From Cyclobacteriaceae bacterium (GTDB lineage: Bacteria > Bacteroidota > Bacteroidia > Cytophagales > Cyclobacteriaceae): a stretch of 64,000 nucleotides of DNA. Location: assembly GCA_026129485.1 (NCBI GenBank), contig JAHCHY010000017.1, positions 1-64,000 on the forward strand. The letters are read 5' to 3'. A program made the position numbers and the translations under genes. Each line of letters begins with the position of its first letter. Within the stretch, counting starts at the first letter, position 1. Shown in pieces: positions 11,752 through 20,912 of this stretch. Below the pieces are notes generated by a model that saw only the letters and a list, made by a program, of their open reading frames with translations, was not told the DNA's origin and searched no databases.

Positions 11752-12660
11752 ATGAGCAATTTATGGGGTATTGATTTGGGAGGTACCAAAATAGAAGGTG
11801 CAGTACTTAAATCGGCAGTTGATCCACAGGTTTTATTTCGCGACCGTATGCCCACCGAAGGGCAAAAGGGCTACGACCACATTCTGGGCCAGGTAAAGAA
11901 GGTGGTTGATATGATGGAGGCATCTATGGGTTACAAGCCTTCAAAGATTGGAATGGGTACTCCTGGTACCTTAGACCCGCAAACAGGCTTGATGAAGAAC
12001 AGTAATTCCACCGCGCTTAATGGTAAACCATTGAAGCAGGACATTGAGAAGATGTTGGGCATTGAAGTTTCAATGGCCAACGATGCCAATTGTTTTGCGC
12101 TGGCCGAAGCCAATATGGGTGCGGCACATGAAAAGTACCCGGATGCCCGGGTAGTGTTTGGTGTAATTATGGGCACCGGGGTAGGCGGAGGTGTAGTGGT
12201 GGATGGCAAGGTGATCAATGGATTACAGGGCATTGGCGGTGAGTGGGGGCATAATTTCCTGGATGCGACCGGAGGCTCCTGTTATTGCGGCAAAAGCGGT
12301 TGCGTGGAAAAAGTACTGGCCGGACCTGCGCTTGAAAAATATTATGCGGGCATCAGCGGGGCTCCCAAAAGCATGAAAGATATATATGAAGGCTATAAAG
12401 CCGGTACCGATCCGTTTGCGATTAAAACAATAGAGCGCCTCCACCATTTCTTTGGTGCAGCGCTGAGCGTGGTGGTTAATATTCTCGATCCCGATGTAGT
12501 GGTAATCGGGGGAGGTGTAGGAAATATTGATACGATCTATACGGAAGGATTAAAGTCATTGAAGCAACATATTTTTAATAACCGGTTGGATACCCCGATT
12601 CTAAAACCTAAGTTGGGAGATAGTGCAGGCGTTTTTGGAGCGGCATTCCTGGTGAGCTGA
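11752..12660 (+). CDS. ROK-family sugar kinase
   Basis: 302 residues. Begins with the ATP-binding loop WGIDLGGTKIEG. The ROK zinc site is complete: GGEWGHNFL followed by CYCGKSGCVEK (His plus three Cys). A second phosphate loop is MGTGVGGGVVV, and the C-terminal VVIGGGVG is also family-typical. There is no N-terminal helix-turn-helix, so this is a kinase and not a ROK repressor. Glucose or fructose kinase is likely. The operon context (GH65 phosphorylase, beta-phosphoglucomutase) favours glucose, released by phosphorolysis, as substrate; that is inference. First gene of the 11752-18464 unit. Confidence 0.88.
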   Translation: MSNLWGIDLGGTKIEGAVLKSAVDPQVLFRDRMPTEGQKGYDHILGQVKKVVDMMEASMGYKPSKIGMGTPGTLDPQTGLMKNSNSTALNGKPLKQDIEKMLGIEVSMANDANCFALAEANMGAAHEKYPDARVVFGVIMGTGVGGGVVVDGKVINGLQGIGGEWGHNFLDATGGSCYCGKSGCVEKVLAGPALEKYYAGISGAPKSMKDIYEGYKAGTDPFAIKTIERLHHFFGAALSVVVNILDPDVVVIGGGVGNIDTIYTEGLKSLKQHIFNNRLDTPILKPKLGDSAGVFGAAFLVS

Positions 12661-12690
12661 GCAGGACTTAACACTTAAAATCTACCTGAT

Positions 12691-13659
12691 ATGAAACGGA
12701 TAGCAGTAGTCGGCCCGATTCCCCGCGATCACATCGTTACACACACGGGCGACCTGATACAGAAATGGGGCTGTGTTACGCACCCGGTAATTGCACTTTC
12801 CGTTCTGGCTGGCGATCAGCTTGAGATCATTCCGGTTTGCCACGTACGCAAAGTAGACCACGATAATGTAGAAGAAGTTTTTAAAGGGTACGATGGAATA
12901 AACACGAGGCACATTACTACAACAAACGACCAGGGAGATATTATCAGCCTCAGGTTTGTAGATCAGAATAACAGGCTGGAACGGCAAACCGGGTTTATGG
13001 ACCCGATCGTTCCGGCCGATATGGCTAACCTGCTGGGGTGCGATGCTTTCGTATTTATACCCATCAGCGACTACGAGGTTTCGCTGGATACATTGAAGTA
13101 TCTGAAGAAGAAAAGCAAAGGCAAAATAATTTTTGATGCGCACGGCCCAACCACGGCCTGCCTCGTTAATGGCGAACGCCAGCGTAAATTCTGGATCGAC
13201 CGTGATCTTTGGTTACCCTACATCGATGTGCTGAAGATGAACCTGGAAGAAGCGCATGCTTCCTGGTTTAAGAAGGAATACGAGAGCCAGGATTTTTCCA
13301 TGCAGGAATTGGATCGTGCAGAATTACGGACGTTTGCCGAACATTGCCTTTCGATGGGTGTAAAATGCGTGTACGTTACGCTCGATTCCCGGGGTTGTCT
13401 TACCTATTTTAAAAAGCGGGGCAAAGTTGTTGAAGAGCTGGTGTCATCCATAAAAGTAGACAAGGTGATAGACACGACCGGTTGTGGCGATTCATTTGCC
13501 GGGGGATTGTCGTACGGACTGGTGCAAACCCCGGGCGATTACGTAGGAGCTGCAAAGTATGCCAATGCATTTGGAGCTTTGCGTACGCAGGGAAAAACAT
13601 TTGAAGTATTTAAATCGCTGGAAGAAACCAATACTATTATTGCCCGCGGGCATGTTTAG
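12691..13659 (+). CDS. PfkB-family carbohydrate kinase
   Basis: 322 residues of the ribokinase fold. The C-terminal PfkB signature reads DTTGCGDSFAGGLSYG: the catalytic Asp of GxGD is kept and a Cys replaces the usual Ala. The opening MKRIAVVGPIPRDHIV is the usual first strand. The sugar substrate cannot be told from sequence. It lies between a ROK kinase and beta-phosphoglucomutase, 30 bp after the first and 12 bp before the second, so a role in the same sugar-phosphate pathway is likely. Confidence 0.82.
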   Translation: MKRIAVVGPIPRDHIVTHTGDLIQKWGCVTHPVIALSVLAGDQLEIIPVCHVRKVDHDNVEEVFKGYDGINTRHITTTNDQGDIISLRFVDQNNRLERQTGFMDPIVPADMANLLGCDAFVFIPISDYEVSLDTLKYLKKKSKGKIIFDAHGPTTACLVNGERQRKFWIDRDLWLPYIDVLKMNLEEAHASWFKKEYESQDFSMQELDRAELRTFAEHCLSMGVKCVYVTLDSRGCLTYFKKRGKVVEELVSSIKVDKVIDTTGCGDSFAGGLSYGLVQTPGDYVGAAKYANAFGALRTQGKTFEVFKSLEETNTIIARGHV

Positions 13660-13671
13660 CTTTTACGAGTA

Positions 13672-14319
13672 ATGATCAGGGCTGTTATTTTTGATCTGGA
13701 TGGTGTTATCGTAGATACTGCGCATTACCACTACATCGCCTGGAAAAGATTAGCGAGTGAGCTTGGTATAACGCTTACGCTGCAACATAATGAGCTGCTG
13801 AAAGGAGTAAGCCGTATGCATTCCCTTGAAATAATCCTGAACCTCGGTAATATCAGGCTGCCGCAAGCTGAGAAAGAGGCGCTGGCCGACAAAAAGAACA
13901 AATGGTTTATGGAATACATTGAATCCATTCGGCCGGAAGAGATTTTTCCGGGTGTGAAAGAGCTGCTTGTGAATTGCAGAAAACAAAATCTTAAAACAGC
14001 GCTTGCGTCCAGCAGTAAAAATGCACCGCGCGTAATAGAATTACTGGGTATAGCACATTTGTTTGATACAATGGTAGACGGAACGATGATCACCCACTCA
14101 AAGCCCGACCCGGAGATTTTTTTACTTGCCGCAAAAAAGCTGGATGTTGAGCCGGGTAAGTGCCTTGTGTTTGAAGATGCCGAAGCAGGAGTTGAGGCTG
14201 CCCTTGCTGCCGGTATGAAATGCGTAGGCGTAGGCTCGGCAGGGCAGTTGAATAAAGCAAATATTATCGTTAAACAAACAGCCGATTTCGACCTCGCAAA
14301 GATTAATTCAATATTATAG
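13672..14319 (+). CDS. pgmB: Beta-phosphoglucomutase (HAD superfamily)
   Basis: 215 residues. Interconverts beta-glucose-1-phosphate and glucose-6-phosphate. HAD motif I is DLDGVIVD at residues 8-15 (nucleophile Asp8, acid/base Asp10), followed by TAHYHYIAWKRLA, whose His matches the cap-domain His of characterised beta-phosphoglucomutases. The motif II region is LASSSKNA, and motif III/IV are SKPDPEIFL and VFEDAEAG. It lies 47 bp before the GH65 phosphorylase whose product it would consume; this pairing is a strong functional argument. Confidence 0.93.
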   Translation: MIRAVIFDLDGVIVDTAHYHYIAWKRLASELGITLTLQHNELLKGVSRMHSLEIILNLGNIRLPQAEKEALADKKNKWFMEYIESIRPEEIFPGVKELLVNCRKQNLKTALASSSKNAPRVIELLGIAHLFDTMVDGTMITHSKPDPEIFLLAAKKLDVEPGKCLVFEDAEAGVEAALAAGMKCVGVGSAGQLNKANIIVKQTADFDLAKINSIL

Positions 14320-14366
14320 ATTCAATATTCTAAATTTCTACCTTCTAACCTCTGACATCCATACCC

Positions 14367-16655
14367 ATGAAACAATATCTTAAGCACCACGAATGGCAGA
14401 TTATTGAAGAAGGATTAAACCCTCATTACAATAAAATTTCGGAAAGTGTATTCAGCCTGGGAAATGGCAGGATGGGCCAGCGTGCTACATTCGAGGAAGA
14501 TTACTCCGGAGAAACACACCAGGGGAGCTATGTGGCCGGGGTTTATTACCCGGATAAGACCCGTGTGGGCTGGTGGAAGAATGGCTACCCTGAATACTTT
14601 GCCAAAGTATTGAATGCGCCCAGCTGGATTGAGATCAAAATTAAGATAGGAGACCAGGTTTTGGATCTGGAAAAATGTAAGGTGGAATCGTTCAGGCGGG
14701 TGCTGGATATGAAGCAAGGCCTCCTGCATCGCACGTTCACGGCCACATTACCCGATGGAAAGCGGATCAGCGTGGATGCCAAACGCTTTTGCTCGATGGC
14801 CGATGGTGAAGTGGGCGCCATCCGGTATGAGATCAGGGCTCATAATTTTTCAGCTCCTGTTACGCTTACATTGCCTGTAGATGCCGATGTGGTGAACAGG
14901 GACTCGAACTACGATGAAAGGTTCTGGGAAGAAGTTTACAAGGAAGCAGGAGAGAGCTATGCGCTGGTAACGGCCCAAACTAAAAAAACATTCTTTCACG
15001 TAAGCACAGCCATCCAGTATGTGCTGGAAGAAGCTGGTGTGAGTATTAAAGGCAAGGCGGTTACCAACCTGCGTAAAAAGTATGCCGATAATGTGGTGTC
15101 GCTTGAGCTGAAGCAGGATATACCGCTCACGATATACAAATATGGCGTAGTGCTATCCAGCGAGAATCATCCCAAAGAGAAGCTGGCGGAGCAGGCTAAG
15201 AAGAAGCTGGGCGAAGCTGTAGCAAAAGGTTTCAGCCAGTTGCTTGCAGATCATGCCAAAGTATGGGAACACAAATGGGAGGAGTGCGATATTGTAATAG
15301 AAGGTGATGTGGCAGCCCAGCAGGGTATCCGGTTTAATATTTTTCAGCTTACGCAAACCTATACAGGCGAAGACGAAAGGCTCAACATCGGTCCGAAAGG
15401 TTTTACCGGTGAGAAATACGGGGGAAGCACCTACTGGGATACCGAAGCATATTGCCTGCCGTTCTTCCTGAGTACAGCCGAACCTAAAGTGGCGCGTAAC
15501 CTGTTAGTGTATCGCTACAAGCATTTGTCCAAGGCCATCGAGAACGCAAAAAAGCTGGGCTTTAAAGATGGAGCGGCTTTCTACCCGTTCGTTACCATGA
15601 ACGGTGAAGAATGCCACAACGAATGGGAAATCACATTCGAAGAAATACACCGCACCAGCGCTATGGCTTATGCCATGCGCGATTACATCGAATATACAGG
15701 CGATAAAGATTACTTCGCTGAATATGGCCTTGAAGTGCTGATAGGCATTTCACGTTTCTGGGCGCAGCGTGTCAACTGGTCGGGTGAAAAAGGTAAATAC
15801 GTGATACTGGGTGTAACCGGCCCGAATGAATACGAGAATAACGTAAACAACAACTGGTACACCAACTACCTCGGTGCGTGGACACTGCGCTTTACCCAAC
15901 AGGCTATTGATTATGTGAAGAAAAACCACCCTGCACGGTATTCTGAAATTGTTTCTAAAACATCCTTTAAAGAAGCAGAAGAAACGGCAAAGTGGAAGAA
16001 CATCAACGATAAGATGTACTATCCGAAAGATGAAAAGCGGGGTGTTATTCTTCAGCAGGATGGTTTTTTAGATAAGGAGATTATTAACGTAAAAGATTTG
16101 CCTGTCAGCGAAAGACCGTTAAATCAGAAATGGTCGTGGGATAGAATTTTGCGCTCCTGCTTTATCAAGCAAGCCGATGTATTGCAGGGCATTTATCTTT
16201 TTGAAGATGACTTTGACCTCGCGACCATTAAAAGGAATTTCGATTTTTACGAGCCGATGACGGTTCATGAGTCATCGCTTTCGCCTTGTGTGCACGTAAT
16301 ACTGGCCAGCAAGATCGGATATAAGGAGCAAGCTTACGAGTTTTACCTGCGCACGGCCCGCCTCGACTTGGATGATTATAATAATGATACGGAGGAAGGT
16401 TGCCACATTACGTCAATGGCCGGAACGTGGATGAGCGTGGTAAAAGGCTTTGGAGGCATGCGTGTACGCGATGGAAAGCTGTACTTTACACCGTTTATTC
16501 CGGATCAGTGGAAATCCTATTCATTCCGCCTGGAATTCCGCGATCGTGTAATCAAGGTAAAAGTTGCGGCTGGCGGAAAGGTGGAAACTTCGCTTGAGCA
16601 CGGAGAGCCATTGGAAATAATAATGAATGGAAAAACAGTAACCCTAACGAAATAA
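14367..16655 (+). CDS. GH65 family disaccharide phosphorylase (probably maltose phosphorylase)
   Basis: 762 residues, typical for bacterial GH65. Cleaves a disaccharide with inorganic phosphate to glucose and beta-glucose-1-phosphate in the cytoplasm; it has no signal peptide. The catalytic acid region is TGPNEYENNVNNNWYTN, with the general acid Glu at residue 488. The N-terminal beta-sandwich (SLGNGRMGQRATFEE) and the (alpha/alpha)6 barrel are complete. Maltose phosphorylase is the best guess from overall resemblance; kojibiose or trehalose phosphorylase cannot be excluded. Adjacent pgmB and ROK kinase handle both products. No transporter or SusC/D pair is in the operon, so the disaccharide is imported elsewhere or formed inside. 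Confidence 0.9.
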   Translation: MKQYLKHHEWQIIEEGLNPHYNKISESVFSLGNGRMGQRATFEEDYSGETHQGSYVAGVYYPDKTRVGWWKNGYPEYFAKVLNAPSWIEIKIKIGDQVLDLEKCKVESFRRVLDMKQGLLHRTFTATLPDGKRISVDAKRFCSMADGEVGAIRYEIRAHNFSAPVTLTLPVDADVVNRDSNYDERFWEEVYKEAGESYALVTAQTKKTFFHVSTAIQYVLEEAGVSIKGKAVTNLRKKYADNVVSLELKQDIPLTIYKYGVVLSSENHPKEKLAEQAKKKLGEAVAKGFSQLLADHAKVWEHKWEECDIVIEGDVAAQQGIRFNIFQLTQTYTGEDERLNIGPKGFTGEKYGGSTYWDTEAYCLPFFLSTAEPKVARNLLVYRYKHLSKAIENAKKLGFKDGAAFYPFVTMNGEECHNEWEITFEEIHRTSAMAYAMRDYIEYTGDKDYFAEYGLEVLIGISRFWAQRVNWSGEKGKYVILGVTGPNEYENNVNNNWYTNYLGAWTLRFTQQAIDYVKKNHPARYSEIVSKTSFKEAEETAKWKNINDKMYYPKDEKRGVILQQDGFLDKEIINVKDLPVSERPLNQKWSWDRILRSCFIKQADVLQGIYLFEDDFDLATIKRNFDFYEPMTVHESSLSPCVHVILASKIGYKEQAYEFYLRTARLDLDDYNNDTEEGCHITSMAGTWMSVVKGFGGMRVRDGKLYFTPFIPDQWKSYSFRLEFRDRVIKVKVAAGGKVETSLEHGEPLEIIMNGKTVTLTK

Positions 16656-16658
16656 CCG

Positions 16659-18464
16659 ATGAAACAAATTCTGACAATTGCATTCGTTTTTTGTGTTTCG
16701 ATCCTGGTAGCACAAAAGAAGGTCGCACCGGATACACGCCTGGCCGGCCTTGATGCGGAGCTCCAGAAAGTGCTGGACACCTGGAAGACTCCCGGCTTTG
16801 CAGTGGCGATTGTGGAGAAGAATAAGATAATCTATGCCAAGGGCTTTGGCTATCGTGATTATGAAAGCAGGCAACCGGTAACACCCAATACGTTGTTTGC
16901 AATCGGGTCGTGCAGCAAGGCCTTTACCTCTGCTGTATTGGGGCAACTGCGTAACGAAAAAAAGCTGGAGCTTGAGGACAAGCCATCGAAGTACATTCCG
17001 GAGCTTCAGTTTTTCAACGATAACATGACCAATAATATCCGGGTGCGCGACCTGATGAGCCATCGTACAGGTCTGCCCCGCCATGATTATTCGTGGTATT
17101 TGTTCCCATCCGATTCAAAGGACAGCTTGATTCAGCGTATTGCATACCAGGAGCCCTTTGCCGAAGTTCGGGAAAAGTATTACTACAACAACTTCATGTT
17201 CCTGGCGCAGGGTGTAATTGCGGAAAAGATTACAGGCAAAACATGGGAAGAGAATATCTCCGAACGATTCTTTAAGCCATTGGGTATGAACCGCAGCAAC
17301 CTTTCCATTACGGAATTGCAAAAAGCGGATGACGTGGCTTTGGGCTACGGGCTTGAGAACGAAAGCACGATCAAAAAAATGGATTACTACCACATTGCAG
17401 GTATGGCGCCTGCCGGAAGCATCAACAGCAGCGTAAACGAAATGTCGAATTGGGTGATTACCTGGATTAACGGAGGCAAGTTCAATGGAAAGGAAATTAT
17501 TCCGGCCGGTTATCGTTCGGAAGCCATAAGTTCGCAGATGGTAGTGGGGGCTGCTTTACCGGATAAAACAAATGCTGATCTGCATCTTTCCAATTACGGT
17601 TATGGTTGGTTCCTGTCATCATACAAAGGACATTACCGGGTAGAGCATGGTGGTAATATCGATGGCTTTTCGGCCAGCACGTCATTCTTTCCGAGCGATA
17701 GCGTAGGCATTGTGGTACTGGTGAATCAGAACGGATCCAGCGTGCCTTCGGTAGTGCGCAATATTATTTCGGACCGGATGCTTAAAGTGAAAGCTACTGA
17801 CTGGAATAAGGTACTGAAAGAAAGACTGGATAAGGCTATGCAGGAACAAAAGAAGGCGGCTGCGGCTGTAACATCAAACAAAGTTAAAGGAACAAAGCCT
17901 TCGCACAGCCTTACCGAGTTTACAGGCAGGTATTCGAATCCTGCATACGGAACGTTTACCATTACGCTGGATCGCGACTCGCTTTTTGCCAATTTTAAGC
18001 GCATGAAATTATGGTTAGGCCATCATCATTACGATGTATTTAATTCATTTGCGATCAAGAACGGTAAAGCAGATACTGCTGCCAGTTCAACACAGTTTCA
18101 GTTTTTGGGTAATGAAGCAGGCGAGATTTCCAAAGTTGCGGTAAAGCTTGAACCTGCCTTACCGCGGCCTGTTGAGTTTAAGCGTACACCCGTTAAGATT
18201 GATGTGAACGAATCTGACCTGCAACGGTATGTAGGTGAATATGAATTGGGAGGAATGGTAGCGCGCTTCTTTATAAAGAATGGAGCCTTGCGCCTTGTCG
18301 TGCCCAGCCAGCCGGAATATGAGCTTGTACCAACCGGTAAGCACAGGTTTTCGATTAAGGGACTGGATGGATTCAGAGTGGAGTTTGTTGAAACCAACAA
18401 TTCATTTGCCGAGAGTATTTTCCACCAACCTAACGGCACATTTAAAGCGAAACGGAAGCAGTAA
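16659..18464 (+). CDS. Exported serine beta-lactamase-like hydrolase with DUF3471-type C-terminus
   Basis: 601 residues with a signal peptide (MKQILTIAFVFCVSILVAQ). Class C beta-lactamase / penicillin-binding fold: nucleophile motif GSCSKAF (SxxK), YYNN as the YxN motif, and EHGGNIDG as the HxG motif. The segment after about residue 410 is a beta-rich extension of the DUF3471 type followed by a lipocalin-like tail. Probably a periplasmic esterase or D-aminopeptidase; beta-lactam resistance should not be assumed. It starts 3 bp after the GH65 gene, so it is in the operon, although its link to sugar phosphorolysis is unclear. Its 3' end overlaps the convergent DUF1232 gene by 23 bp. Confidence 0.85.
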   Translation: MKQILTIAFVFCVSILVAQKKVAPDTRLAGLDAELQKVLDTWKTPGFAVAIVEKNKIIYAKGFGYRDYESRQPVTPNTLFAIGSCSKAFTSAVLGQLRNEKKLELEDKPSKYIPELQFFNDNMTNNIRVRDLMSHRTGLPRHDYSWYLFPSDSKDSLIQRIAYQEPFAEVREKYYYNNFMFLAQGVIAEKITGKTWEENISERFFKPLGMNRSNLSITELQKADDVALGYGLENESTIKKMDYYHIAGMAPAGSINSSVNEMSNWVITWINGGKFNGKEIIPAGYRSEAISSQMVVGAALPDKTNADLHLSNYGYGWFLSSYKGHYRVEHGGNIDGFSASTSFFPSDSVGIVVLVNQNGSSVPSVVRNIISDRMLKVKATDWNKVLKERLDKAMQEQKKAAAAVTSNKVKGTKPSHSLTEFTGRYSNPAYGTFTITLDRDSLFANFKRMKLWLGHHHYDVFNSFAIKNGKADTAASSTQFQFLGNEAGEISKVAVKLEPALPRPVEFKRTPVKIDVNESDLQRYVGEYELGGMVARFFIKNGALRLVVPSQPEYELVPTGKHRFSIKGLDGFRVEFVETNNSFAESIFHQPNGTFKAKRKQ

Positions 18465-18852
18465 CCTGCTGCCGCTCCCATTTTTCAAATTCCTGTAGCT
18501 CTGCTGCTGCCATGTTCAGCACCCAGGCAAGCACAGTCATGTCATCGGCAAGCCCTACACCGATCACCACATCCGGTACAAGATCGAACGGGTTGATGAA
18601 ATAGATACAGGCAGCTACCAGGCCGATCAGCAGCCTGGCCGATTTAACCCGGTAGGTGCCGGTAAGGTTAGCCTTAATCAAACGTCCTGCCAGCAATACC
18701 TGGTTTTTCAGGTTTACACGCCCGGCTGGCGACCAGTCCACACGGCTGATTTTAATAGTCAACTCAACCAGTAGCCGGGTTATTCGGGCTGGTTTGCCGG
18801 CCAACCGGGTGGCCTGATCGAAAGCCAGTCTAAAAAAGCGGTTGTTTTTCAT
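18442..18852 (-). CDS. DUF1232 (YkvA-like) small membrane-associated protein
   Basis: 136 residues. The DUF1232 core is IYFINPFDLVPD followed by GLADDMTVLAWVL, about residues 82-111, with a short hydrophobic helix before it. The N-terminal part is basic. Function of the family is unknown. The gene converges on the serine hydrolase gene with a 23-bp 3' overlap. A TATATTTG -7 box lies 46 bp upstream. Confidence 0.8.
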   Translation of the reverse strand: MKNNRFFRLAFDQATRLAGKPARITRLLVELTIKISRVDWSPAGRVNLKNQVLLAGRLIKANLTGTYRVKSARLLIGLVAACIYFINPFDLVPDVVIGVGLADDMTVLAWVLNMAAAELQEFEKWERQQVTASVSL

Positions 18853-18897
18853 TCCGGTTACAACGAATTAGCCTTGATTTTCTTTTAGGTGAAGCTA

Positions 18898-18905
18898 CAA
18901 ATATA
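18898..18905 (-). promoter_or_regulatory. Candidate -7 box for the DUF1232 gene
   Basis: On the minus strand the sequence reads TATATTTG, an exact match to the Bacteroidota -7 consensus TAnnTTTG, 46 bp upstream of the ATG at 18852. No clear TTG -33 box is found at the usual spacing. Confidence 0.45.
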
Positions 18906-18980
18906 ATTTTTTTTGCAGTTTAACTAAAACGTAAGCAGCCCTGCCGCGAGAAGCCTGTACGCACCAGAGTTTATTCTTTT

Positions 18981-18988
18981 TACCTTTG
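18981..18988 (+). promoter_or_regulatory. Candidate -7 box for the bestrophin-like gene
   Basis: TACCTTTG matches TAnnTTTG and lies 46 bp before the ATG at 19035. No good -33 box is visible at the usual spacing. Confidence 0.45.
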
Positions 18989-19034
18989 TTGCATATCCAA
19001 CTTGCTTCCTGTAATCTAACTGAATCCGCTTACT

Positions 19035-19961
19035 ATGATTGTTCGTCAACGCACGCACTGGCTAAGAATGCTTTTTATCTGGAGAGGCTCCGTTCTGCCT
19101 AAAATCCTTCCTCAATTAATGATCATCACCTGCTTTTCTTTGGTAGTTCTTTTCTTCCACGGGCGCATCTACGAGTACAAGGTAAACCTTAATCCCTCCA
19201 TATTCACATTGATCGGAGTTGCCTTGGCGATCTTTCTTGGTTTTTGTAATACGGCCAGCTATGACCGCTATTGGGAAGGCCGCAAGCTTTGGGGGACATT
19301 GGTGGTGGAGAGCCGTTCGCTGGTGCGCCAGGCCTTAGCTATGGTCGAAGACAATGAAGATACTTCCCTTATTGAAGAGAAGAAAAAATTCACCAGAATG
19401 GTTGCAGCCTTCAGTTGGTCATTGAACGGGCATTTGCGTGGAAAAAGAAACACCGATCACCTCGCCCGTTTACTTGACCCGAAAGAGATTGCCTATATAC
19501 AGCACCAGGTTTTTATTCCCGTAGCAATTTTGCAGCAACTGGGCTATTTTATCCAACAGTGGAAAAAGTCCGGAAAGATTGATAGCATTATCGCTACATC
19601 TCTTAATCAGCAGCTAAACAACATGTCTATGGTAGCAGGTGGCTGCGAACGTATTTTAAACACACCGTTACCATTTGCATATCATATACTTCTGCATAGA
19701 ACCGTTTATATCTACTGTTTCCTGCTTCCTTTCGGATTGGTTGATGTGGTGGGTTGGATTATGCCCGTGCTGGTCGTCTTTATCAGCTACACGTTTGTAT
19801 CGCTGGATGCTATTGTAGATGAAATAGGCGAACCCTTTGGCGAGGCTGCCAACGATCTTGCGCTAAATTCAATTTGTCGGGATATTGAATATTCTGTTTT
19901 TGAGCAGGCTGGCATTGAGCAAGCTCCATTAGCCCAGTTAAATGATTATTTTATTGATTAA
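19035..19961 (+). CDS. Bestrophin-like (UPF0187/YneE) anion channel protein
   Basis: 308 residues. The bestrophin family signature region is present: hydrophobic segments near residues 27-45 and 52-70, then CNTASYDRYWEGRKLWG, the conserved family core. The later segment LPFAYHILLHRTVYIYCFLLPFG and the acidic DEIGEPFGEAANDLAL near the C-terminus are also diagnostic. Bacterial relatives form pentameric ion channels in the inner membrane; which ion is carried here is not predictable. It stands alone, divergent from DUF1232, with its own promoter-like box. Confidence 0.88.
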   Translation: MIVRQRTHWLRMLFIWRGSVLPKILPQLMIITCFSLVVLFFHGRIYEYKVNLNPSIFTLIGVALAIFLGFCNTASYDRYWEGRKLWGTLVVESRSLVRQALAMVEDNEDTSLIEEKKKFTRMVAAFSWSLNGHLRGKRNTDHLARLLDPKEIAYIQHQVFIPVAILQQLGYFIQQWKKSGKIDSIIATSLNQQLNNMSMVAGGCERILNTPLPFAYHILLHRTVYIYCFLLPFGLVDVVGWIMPVLVVFISYTFVSLDAIVDEIGEPFGEAANDLALNSICRDIEYSVFEQAGIEQAPLAQLNDYFID

Positions 19962-20030
19962 GCGCTTGCCAGGCGAATCATGGTCGCACGTGTATTCTTC
20001 TCCCTTATATTTTATTGTTGAGAAAATGAG

Positions 20031-20831
20031 CTACTTCTGCATTACATACCGGTAATAAAACCGTGTTCCGTCATTCAGGTTTCTGTAAAACTTGGAGCCC
20101 ACCACACCAGCAAACTCGGCAAATAATTTTTGCCATTTAGGGGGTACCAGTTCGCGAATGCGTTTTTGTTTGGCCTCGTCTTCGGCTTCAATGGCTTTTA
20201 CCACATTGGCAGTAATATTATCTTCCTGTAGAAGCGACATACCCGATTCGCGCAAAAGTGTATTAAGCTCCGGCATATCCTGCGCATAGCGAAAATCAAC
20301 CATTAAAAAATATCCTCCCGGCTTAAGCGCACGCTTTACCTCGCTCAGAAATTTTTTTACAGAACCATAAGCATGGCACGACTCTACATTGATCACTACA
20401 TCCACACTGTTATCAGGCAAGGGAATGTTCTCCGCGCTTCCCTGGATGAATTTTAAATTCGGAACAGCATGAATCTTGTTAGCCAGGTCAACCGCGTGCT
20501 GTGCCAGATCCATACCGGTATATTGAGCAGGCTTGAAATGCGAGGCTAAGTAAGCCGCGCCACCGCCACGACCGCTGCCCACTTCCAGCACAACCTTACC
20601 GGCCAGCTCGGCTTTTGAGCCGAGGTAGTGGTACATCAGCAAGGGATAAAGCTGGAGCGGTTTAGGTTCCGGTTGTATAGCCGGCTCCTCTGCATTCGGA
20701 TAATAGCCGTAGTTCATAAACTGCCAGTCGTTGGCCGGAATATGCCTGGCTAACCATTCGTACGTGATTTTCGCATTAAGCCGTTTAAACCACGCAAAGC
20801 GTTTAAAAGGAGAGAGCAGGGTTTTGATCAT
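20031..20831 (-). CDS. Class I SAM-dependent methyltransferase
   Basis: 266 residues. Motif I VLEVGSGRGGGAAYLA (about residues 80-95) binds S-adenosylmethionine; GMDLA supplies the acidic residue, QGSAENIPLPDNS is motif II, and LKPGGYFLMVDF is post-motif III. The overall form resembles small-molecule and lipid/polyketide O-methyltransferases of the Methyltransf_11 group. Substrate unknown. It lies on the same strand as the MFS gene, separated by a palindromic repeat at 20853-20899. Confidence 0.85.
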   Translation of the reverse strand: MIKTLLSPFKRFAWFKRLNAKITYEWLARHIPANDWQFMNYGYYPNAEEPAIQPEPKPLQLYPLLMYHYLGSKAELAGKVVLEVGSGRGGGAAYLASHFKPAQYTGMDLAQHAVDLANKIHAVPNLKFIQGSAENIPLPDNSVDVVINVESCHAYGSVKKFLSEVKRALKPGGYFLMVDFRYAQDMPELNTLLRESGMSLLQEDNITANVVKAIEAEDEAKQKRIRELVPPKWQKLFAEFAGVVGSKFYRNLNDGTRFYYRYVMQK

Positions 20832-20852
20832 GAGGTAGAGGTAAGTGAAGTG

Positions 20853-20899
20853 AGGCGTCTGACGGCTTGATTGCTGGAGTAAACAGCCGTCTGACGCCT
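20853..20899. repeat. REP-like palindrome, family A, copy 1
   Basis: A 14-nt arm AGGCGTCTGACGGC (20853-20866), a 19-nt loop, and the arm GCCGTCTGACGCCT (20886-20899) form a hairpin with one mismatch. A second copy in reverse orientation lies at 32947-32993, and 43 of 47 positions agree after reverse complementing. Loop sequence is conserved as well as the arms, so this is a dispersed repeat and not only a chance terminator. Confidence 0.85.
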
Positions 20900-20912
20900 T
20901 TGCATTTCTATA

